Below are positions 51,051 to 57,574 of a stretch of 57,574 nt of DNA, piece by piece. The DNA lies in contig JAMPEV010000001.1 of assembly GCA_023664955.1 (NCBI GenBank), positions 398,277 to 455,850 on the forward strand. The letters are read 5' to 3'. A program made the translations under genes and the position numbers. The notes under the pieces were generated by a model that saw only the letters and a list, made by a program, of their open reading frames with translations, was not told the DNA's origin and did not search any database. Source of the DNA: Duncaniella sp. (GTDB lineage Bacteria; Bacteroidota; Bacteroidia; Bacteroidales; Muribaculaceae). Positions within the stretch are counted from its first letter, which is position 1; the number at the start of each line of letters is the position of its first letter.

Positions 51051-54000
51051 ATGAAGTTACCAGTTTTTCCTCTACCACTGGTCCTGATGTTTCTTGCATC
51101 CTCATTAACTGTACATTCTGTTCCCCGAGATGAATCGGCAATGAATGCAGCGACTACCACATCACATGCTGACGTAAACACAACGGTCAAGGGCACAGTA
51201 GTTAACCAAGAAGGAGAGCCTCTACCCGGTGCCACCGTCACTATCAAAGGAATGCCCGGAGGAGTTGTCGCAGACATCGATGGCAATTTTTCAATTAAAG
51301 TGAATGGACAAAAGCCGAGCCTTGTTGTGACATACGTGGGTATGAATACCTACGAAATGACCCTTGATGCCAATAACACAGCATCACCTCTGCACATCGT
51401 GATGCAACCAAACTCATCAATGATGGACGAAGTTGTGGTTACCGGCTACCAAAACATCAAACGCGAAAACGCCACAGGTGCATTCCAGTCTATCACCGCC
51501 AAGGAGCTCGACACACGTTCCGTGGCCTCCCTCACATCCAATTTGGAAGGCAAAGTAGCAGGTATGGTCGTTTATAATGACCAAATACAGATTCGCGGTG
51601 TGGGAACCCTTAATGCCAACTCATCACCACTCGTAGTCGTTGACGGACTCCCCATTGAAGGCTCCCTCGACGACATCAACCCCTACGAAGTCGAGAAAAT
51701 ATACGTTCTCAAAGATGCCGCAGCCGCAGCTATATATGGCGCGCGTGCTTCAAACGGCGTGATTGTAATAACTACCAAAAAAGGCGTGTCAGAGAATCTT
51801 CAGGTTGAATTCAACGCCGACTTCACAACATTCAACAAAGCCGACTACGGTGAACTAAACCTCACCAACGCTTCAGAACTGCTCTATCTTGAAGAGAGCA
51901 ATTTTAACTGGATGATGAACGATGCTGACGCCAAGAAATACCTCACCGACCAATACGGCATCCGCGGGACTCTTTGGAATCCCATGAACCGCATCATGAT
52001 GGAACACTCTCTCGGAAATATATCAGATGCTGAATACAACAATCAGATATCACAATGGAGCCGCAACAGTTATTCCGGTGACTGGGAAGATTTCATGACC
52101 CACAATCGCTTCCAACAACGTTACAACCTGGCCGTGCGCACTAAGGGTAAAGTACTGAGCAACAACATTGCCGTAAATTGGACCGGCGATGACACATACC
52201 AGACTGAATCATATAACAATAAACTGTCACTCAACTACGTGGGAGACCTCAACCTCACAAAGTGGCTCACAGCCACTGTTGGTCTTCAGGTGGACAATCT
52301 CAGACAGAAGAGCCACTATATTGGCAAAGCTGACCCTTCAGGTCGCACATCATTCCCCGAGTACCTGTCCTTCTACAATCCTGACGGCACTCCGGCACGT
52401 CTCCAAGCCTATGTATACCTAAACGAACCAAGCCTCAGCGACGCCTCTCTTGGCTTGAAAGATGAAGGATACACTCCTACTGAAGAACTCAATCGCAACT
52501 ACTCAACATTCCGTTCCACCTATACACGAGGATACGTGCACCTGAACGTATTCCCCATACCCGAGTTAAAAATCACCGGTATGTTCCAATATGAAGATCT
52601 GTCAGGCAAGCGCAGCAACACCGTAGTAGGCGACTCTTATTCAGCGCGCCACCTGTATAATCTATATACTGCCAGCGCTTCTTCCCACCTATTACCGGAG
52701 GGTGGATTGTTTGATGAAACAAATACGACCGACAACTCATACACATTCCGTCTGCAGGGTACATACGACAAGACAATTGAGGAGAAACATTCAATCAATG
52801 CAGTTGCCGGTTTTGAATTCCGTCACCTGAAAAACAGTGCGAAGTCATATATGCTCACAGGATATGACGAAAACACACTTACCCACATGACCGGACTCAC
52901 CAACTTCAACGACATTGTCAATGCAAAATCCTCGGCATTAGGTACTCTCTACAGTCCTCAGTACATGTTCATGGCAAGTGACTTCGGTTCAATTTATGAA
53001 ATCGAGCACAAATTTCTGTCATACTACGCTACTGCTAATTACACCTTCGATCACCGTTACACCGCATCCGGTAGCTTCCGTATTGATCAAGCCGATCTCT
53101 TCGGTGCTGATAAGAAATTCACCCGCCGTCCGTTATGGTCGTTCGGTGCAAGCTGGAATGCCCACAACGAGTCGTTCATGCGCGACATCATTTGGATAAG
53201 CCTATTGAAGCCACGATTCAGTTATGGTGTGACAGGCAACATCAACACCAACTATTCGTCATATCTCACAGCTAAAATTACCACTAACAGTGTCATAGCC
53301 AGCAAACGCGCTCTTCTCAACACCCCCCCTAACGACCAATTGCGTTGGGAAAAAACTAAGACTTTTGACATCGGTGTCGACTTCGCATTCTTCAACTATC
53401 GTATTAACGGATCAATTGACTACTATAACAAACAAGGATCCGACATATTGAGCCTCGTTGACCTTGACCCCACAACAGGTTGGGAATCATCATATATCAA
53501 CAATGCCGACACACGCAATCGCGGATTTGAGCTTCAACTCAATGGCGAAATACTCCGTGCCAATTCCCCTCGCCAAGTTGGCATAAACCTCGCACTCAAC
53601 CTCGCCTATAATAATAACAAGGTAACAAAAATATCCCATATTGCCACAAAAGGTTGGGAGGCACTTCAAACTTCCGACTATAAGGAAGGTCGTCCCGTCA
53701 ATGCGCTATATTCCTACAAATACGGCGGAGTGGAATATGACGAAAGCGGTTACCAACAGATATTGTGGGTTGCAGCCGATGGTACTAAGCATGACACAAA
53801 CATTCAGCAGGTTAGCTTTACACCGGATGATGTAATATTCAGCGGAGGACTCGATCCCAAGTGGAGCGGGTCAATCACCCCTACCATAACGTACCAGAAT
53901 TTCACTCTGAGCGCAATGGCAGCCTTCTACCTTGGGCACTACTTCCGTCCCAATTACAACAAGTGGACATATTCCACCTCAACGTCTTACGGTTCGGCAG

Positions 54001-54362
54001 CCCCGCGTGAATACCTTGCCTACTGGCAAGCATCGCCGGAAGAGCGTGAGAATCTGATAGGCAACGGCTACATGATGAGCGATTGTTCCCTCATGCCGGC
54101 CAACGTATATCTGGCAGATCAGAATATCGACCACGCTGATTACCTGAAACTACGTAACATAGTGCTGACCTATTCATTCCCGGCCAAAATTTGCAACAAG
54201 ATAGGAATGACATCGCTGCGTCTGCGCGCTCAAGCTAATAACGTGTGCACATGGGTGCGTAATAAGGAGGGAATAGACCCCGAACGCGTCACAGCGACAA
54301 CGGGAGCCTGGACCGTGAGCACTCCTCGCAGCTTCACTTTCAGCATTAACGCTAATTTCTAA
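51051..54362 (+). CDS. SusC/RagA-family TonB-linked outer membrane transporter
   Basis: A 1103-residue transporter. After a signal peptide (about 1-24) comes a carboxypeptidase-like regulatory domain (about 45-125: VKGTVVNQEGEPLPGATVTI and VADIDGNFSI). The plug follows with MDEVVVTGYQNIKRENATGA, IQIRGVGTLNANSSPLVVVDG and YGARASNGVIVITTKKG. A 22-strand barrel fills the rest, ending in FTFSINANF with terminal Phe. It forms the TonB-driven pore that works with the SusD lipoprotein immediately downstream (18 nt). The substrate is not readable. The nearby C10 peptidases hint at peptides, as in RagAB, rather than glycans. Confidence 0.95.
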   Translation: MKLPVFPLPLVLMFLASSLTVHSVPRDESAMNAATTTSHADVNTTVKGTVVNQEGEPLPGATVTIKGMPGGVVADIDGNFSIKVNGQKPSLVVTYVGMNTYEMTLDANNTASPLHIVMQPNSSMMDEVVVTGYQNIKRENATGAFQSITAKELDTRSVASLTSNLEGKVAGMVVYNDQIQIRGVGTLNANSSPLVVVDGLPIEGSLDDINPYEVEKIYVLKDAAAAAIYGARASNGVIVITTKKGVSENLQVEFNADFTTFNKADYGELNLTNASELLYLEESNFNWMMNDADAKKYLTDQYGIRGTLWNPMNRIMMEHSLGNISDAEYNNQISQWSRNSYSGDWEDFMTHNRFQQRYNLAVRTKGKVLSNNIAVNWTGDDTYQTESYNNKLSLNYVGDLNLTKWLTATVGLQVDNLRQKSHYIGKADPSGRTSFPEYLSFYNPDGTPARLQAYVYLNEPSLSDASLGLKDEGYTPTEELNRNYSTFRSTYTRGYVHLNVFPIPELKITGMFQYEDLSGKRSNTVVGDSYSARHLYNLYTASASSHLLPEGGLFDETNTTDNSYTFRLQGTYDKTIEEKHSINAVAGFEFRHLKNSAKSYMLTGYDENTLTHMTGLTNFNDIVNAKSSALGTLYSPQYMFMASDFGSIYEIEHKFLSYYATANYTFDHRYTASGSFRIDQADLFGADKKFTRRPLWSFGASWNAHNESFMRDIIWISLLKPRFSYGVTGNINTNYSSYLTAKITTNSVIASKRALLNTPPNDQLRWEKTKTFDIGVDFAFFNYRINGSIDYYNKQGSDILSLVDLDPTTGWESSYINNADTRNRGFELQLNGEILRANSPRQVGINLALNLAYNNNKVTKISHIATKGWEALQTSDYKEGRPVNALYSYKYGGVEYDESGYQQILWVAADGTKHDTNIQQVSFTPDDVIFSGGLDPKWSGSITPTITYQNFTLSAMAAFYLGHYFRPNYNKWTYSTSTSYGSAAPREYLAYWQASPEERENLIGNGYMMSDCSLMPANVYLADQNIDHADYLKLRNIVLTYSFPAKICNKIGMTSLRLRAQANNVCTWVRNKEGIDPERVTATTGAWTVSTPRSFTFSINANF

Positions 54363-54380
54363 TTCAAAAATGACTATCCT

Positions 54381-55802
54381 ATGAAATCAAAGATATTAAC
54401 TGCCGTAACCATTTCGGGACTCTTTTTGCTCAATTCATGCGACATTGAAATGGTGCCCAAAGGTGCTACAACACTCGACACCACAACCGACCTTGAATAC
54501 CTTATAAATACGGCTAATTTCACCCAGGCTTTTCCTTATCAGACTGACATATCCATTGTGGTAAACGAAAGTTATGGCAACACTTACGCTGCGAATGTGA
54601 AAACTCAGATCGAGAGAAGAAACACTGTCAATGCGGCATATCTTTCGTATGACGAAAGTATTGACCGTGCCACGCTCACTACAAACGACAAAAGGTATAC
54701 CGACCTTTACAAGCTCATCAACGGCTTGAATATCATCATCGGAAAGGTTGACGACACTGACGGCACCCCCGAACATAAACGCTCACTTAAGGCCGAAGCC
54801 AAAATCGAACGCGCCTACTATCACTTCCTGACTGCCGGAATGTATGCGGCCCAGTATGATGAAGCCACAGCTTCCACTACGGGCGGCATAGCCTACGTAA
54901 CTGATTACAACAATGATAATCAGAAAAAGCAGCTCATGCTCGACAAAGTATACGAGATGATGCTTCAGGATCTTGATGACTCTGATATAGAGTGTCTTCC
55001 GGAATATGCCAACGTAGTGCGCCTGTCAAAGTACTCAGGATACGCCATCAAAGCTCGCATTCTGTTCCAGATGAAAAACTACACCGAAGCTTTGAAATAT
55101 GCCAATAAAGCTCTTGAGGGTGATTATACTATCGAAGATCGCTCATACATCGCTGAAACTCATCGTTGGATTCTAAACGCTAAATCTACCAACAATTTAT
55201 GGTATATCTCATCGCAATCTACCAGTTCGGCGGCAAACTACGAGCAGCTATCTCTCGAGACAATCGAATTGTTCGAGCCCGGTGACTTGACTAAGGAATA
55301 TGCTTACGCTCGCGGCAAAGTCGCCCCCGGCAACGAGGCATATAATTATTCTTATGGGCAGAGCGATAGCGGTATAGCAGGATGTTGCGAGCTTGCCACT
55401 TACGATGTGTTCACCAATTGCTGGGGACTCACCAAAGAACGAATCATGTACCTCGCCGCTGAGTGCTACATACGCAACGGTGAACCTCAAAAAGGGCTTG
55501 ACCTTGTCAATGAAGTGCGGAAGTATCGCATACACCCCGACGTATATGCTCCATTCACAGCCAATAATGAGAAGGACGCCATGGAGCTGTATCAACGTGC
55601 CCGCTTCATCGAGAATCTCGCCACATTCGAGAACTATTTTGACCGTAAACGCTGGAACACTGAGGCAAATTACAAGAAAAGCATCACTCGCGACATTCCC
55701 GGCGTTGGCACCTTCACAATATCGCCTGAAAGTCCCCTATGGATATGCCCCTTCCCGGCAAATGTGATGCTGTATAATAGCTCTTTCACACAGAATTTCT
55801 GA
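54381..55802 (+). CDS. SusD/RagB-family nutrient-binding lipoprotein
   Basis: A 473-residue surface lipoprotein partner of SusC. The signal MKSKILTAVTISGLFLLNSC has its lipobox cysteine at residue 20. The helical tetratricopeptide-like core includes AKIERAYYHFLTAGMYAAQYDE and KARILFQMKNYTEALKYANKALEG. It is shorter than many carbohydrate SusDs (often above 500 residues), which is more like the RagB/peptide branch. The C-terminal portion ends DRKRWNTEANYKK, a common SusD pattern. Together with SusC it forms the lid-and-pore import complex. A hairpin terminator follows. Confidence 0.93.
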   Translation: MKSKILTAVTISGLFLLNSCDIEMVPKGATTLDTTTDLEYLINTANFTQAFPYQTDISIVVNESYGNTYAANVKTQIERRNTVNAAYLSYDESIDRATLTTNDKRYTDLYKLINGLNIIIGKVDDTDGTPEHKRSLKAEAKIERAYYHFLTAGMYAAQYDEATASTTGGIAYVTDYNNDNQKKQLMLDKVYEMMLQDLDDSDIECLPEYANVVRLSKYSGYAIKARILFQMKNYTEALKYANKALEGDYTIEDRSYIAETHRWILNAKSTNNLWYISSQSTSSAANYEQLSLETIELFEPGDLTKEYAYARGKVAPGNEAYNYSYGQSDSGIAGCCELATYDVFTNCWGLTKERIMYLAAECYIRNGEPQKGLDLVNEVRKYRIHPDVYAPFTANNEKDAMELYQRARFIENLATFENYFDRKRWNTEANYKKSITRDIPGVGTFTISPESPLWICPFPANVMLYNSSFTQNF

Positions 55803-55850
55803 CAATTACCTTTCAGCAATCCTAGCTGAGACTACCTTTTTATCAGTAAA

Positions 55851-55904
55851 AAAGCGTTTTGCCCCGATACCATGTTTTGTCTTGGTATTGGAGCGAGACG
55901 CTTT
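55851..55904 (+). terminator. Long stem-loop after susD
   Basis: AAAGCGT (55851-55857) pairs with ACGCTTT (55898-55904), and an inner ATACCA/TGGTAT stem lies between. It is 49 nt past the susD stop. There is no strong T run after it. Confidence 0.6.
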
Positions 55905-56016
55905 CATTATAGGCTACTTCTAATGCGTCTATATTTTCGCACTTCTATAACCAGACAAAAATGCGATTGGCGTGATTGGCGTAATGTCGTAATATTTACA
56001 TTTTCTTACAAAATGC

Positions 56017-56047
56017 TTTGTTTTTGTAAGAAAATTAATTATATTTG
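56017..56047 (+). promoter_or_regulatory. Promoter of the second C10 peptidase gene
   Basis: TTTG (56017-56020), a 19-nt spacer and TATATTTG (56040-56047). It leaves a leader of about 105 nt to the ATG at 56161. Confidence 0.7.
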
Positions 56048-56160
56048 CGGAAAATTAAGATTGTATGCTCGCCTTTATTGGTTTTTGAAATCACTTCTTG
56101 TTTTCTATGGTAACTACCACGATAATAGATGCCTTTACATCACATAATCAAATATTTTTC

Positions 56161-57524
56161 ATGAAAAACTTGTTTAGAAAAGTGCAACTTATGTTGATTG
56201 TCGCAATTGTGGCAATGACCAACTCTTCATGCACACAAGTTGAGGAGCCGAGCCTCCAGACTGAGGACAAAACGGTTGTCTCAAAATTCGAGAACCAGCT
56301 CCGCAACTATCTCATGTTAAATTCACAATCGGTCAAGTCAAGAAACTTTTCAAAATCCCTACCTTGACTCCTTACATTTATGAGGGAGACACGGTCATGT
56401 ACATCGTACAATCACCGGAGGGATGGGAACTCATTGCATCTGACAAAAGAGTCCCAATGTCAATAATGAAGGGAGAGGAAAAGTCTTTTGACATGAATAC
56501 ACTTAATCTCAATATGAAGGATTACATTCTTTCGATAGCTAAACAGATTCATGAGGTTAAGTCGGAAAATTTAGATATTCCGGAGGACGCTTCTTGGAGC
56601 TGGATGTCTATGCAGGAGGATGAGGGAATAATGCCGTTAAGCGAGATTCCTGATTACGAGCATGGAGAATGAGTTCTAATCGAAATTATAGATCACGGAA
56701 TTACCGTTGACGATAAACCTCATATAATCAAGACCGAATGGGGGCAAGATTGGCCATGGAACATATACATGCCATATATTGATGGTTCAAATAACCAATG
56801 GCCGGCTGGATGTGTTACAGTCGCAGTAGGTCAATTCGCTTACTTCCTTCACTATAGAGATGGACTGCCAATGTATGCTAAAACTGAAGCGACATACAAC
56901 CCAAGCACAAATAAATTTTCATTTTCAAACCCAAGCGCAACCGCCTGGGATAAGATGGCAAAGAATCTGTATGAATTAGGCGATATTGTTACTGCTGCCT
57001 ATCTTGGAGATTTGGCATCTTCATTAAGCCCTTCCTATAATATAAAATTTGGAACAGGCATTGAATTAAATGACGCAGTTGAAAAATATCTCAATAATGA
57101 AGCAGCATCAAAATATAAACTCGTTAATTACGACAACTCTACAACATCATTTATACTTAATCAACTAAAGTCAAATGAACCGGTAGTTGTTAGGGGCGCC
57201 CGATATGATGATGAGTCAGGAAAAAATATAGGACATGCATTCATCATTGACTCATACAGAACTGAAACCACAAATAAAGAGTATGTTTATGGATGGGAAG
57301 GTCCGACTATGAGTGGCGCTGATCCTAATACGTATAATGAAGATGGAACCATTGACGAGTATGGAATACAAAATCGCGTCAAACGAAGTTCTACAGATAC
57401 GTATTTCCGTATGAATTGGGGATATTCAGGTGCAAATAATAGCAATTTGTGTCAAGCTAATTACTGGAATATTAGCTCTGACAGACAGTATAACATAAAT
57501 CGTCAAATAGTAGTTAAAAAATAA
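56161..57524 (+). pseudogene. C10 (streptopain-type) cysteine peptidase, two lesions
   Basis: From ATG 56161 the protein starts as a lipoprotein (MKNLFRKVQLMLIVAIVAMT then NSSCTQ). After about 65 codons it runs out of frame; one extra A in the four-A run at 56352-56355 would join it as NFSKIPTLTPYIYEGDTVMY to the next frame. That frame has a TGA at 56670-56672 where HGE-stop-VLIEI suggests a former Trp codon. Beyond it the catalytic domain is open to 57524 and keeps the active residues: PAGCVTVAVGQFAYF with the cysteine, GHAFIIDSYRTE with the histidine and YFRMNWGYSGANN. The decay looks recent, or the stops are sequencing errors. When intact it would be a surface or periplasmic protease beside the SusC/D pair. 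Confidence 0.82.
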
Positions 57525-57574
57525 TGAAGTGATTTAAACTAATTTCTAAAAGTTAAAAGAAGTGTCAAGATATT

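Noticed and set aside
55872-56147. 91-residue frame after susD
   Set aside because: It begins inside the terminator hairpin and runs through the promoter of the next gene.

Overview
The window looks like a chromosomal segment of a gut-type Bacteroidales bacterium, most likely near Muribaculaceae (the family is inference from overall flavour, not a phylogeny). The evidence is a fused lpxC-fabZ gene, a SusC/SusD pair, a type IX secretion plug protein, DUF349, DUF3109, DUF4421 and DUF1573 proteins, a two-domain malic enzyme, and repeated promoters of the Bacteroidota form TTTG-N18-20-TAnnTTTG. Most genes are moderately GC-rich and intact.

Layout. 1-11.1 kb: gdhA, a DUF3109 protein, a T9SS plug protein, ung, two tRNAs (Arg-CCG, Leu-TAA), the lipid A operon lpxD / lpxC-fabZ / lpxA, a secreted endonuclease I relative without its catalytic histidines, a lipoprotein, and smpB with a YIP1-like membrane protein. 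11.3-18.5 kb: a tyrosine recombinase beside tRNA-Met, rex translationally coupled to a FAH-family protein lacking metal ligands, recQ and a long coiled-coil DUF349 protein. 18.6-30.8 kb: a secreted esterase divergent from a GH2 glycosidase, an HNH nuclease, greA, a HIT protein, menA, a DUF4421 protein, an OmpA-family porin and rpsA.

30.9-37.9 kb is the stand-out accessory region. A strikingly AT-rich cassette encodes a small Cys-rich peptide with three CxxNxC motifs, a radical SAM/SPASM enzyme, a TonB-receptor-like outer-membrane barrel, and a peptidase-containing ABC exporter (PCAT). Together they look like a RiPP (modified peptide) biosynthesis and export operon. It is bounded by two 312-bp direct copies of the 3' end of an ABC transporter gene (16 differences by eye). 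The left copy sits in a deleted transporter remnant. The right copy forms the last 103 codons of the PCAT, where base composition switches abruptly. This looks like a cassette acquired or exchanged by recombination in a conserved ABC end. The precursor and the barrel gene are each out of frame exactly at a homopolymer of eight (T8 and A8), which suggests phase variation, slippage, early decay or sequencing error.

38-48 kb returns to housekeeping: maeB, two DUF1573 proteins, meaB, a Ca2+/Na+ antiporter, an 0.88-kb region with twin hairpins and two tiny ORFs, a DedA protein, rpe and queA. 48-57.5 kb is a peptide-oriented accessory locus: a SusC/SusD pair flanked by two broken C10 (streptopain-type) cysteine peptidase genes, plus a small BACON-like lipoprotein and a small outer-membrane barrel.

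All calls come from reading the sequence. No database search was run. Frameshift interpretations need read-level confirmation.
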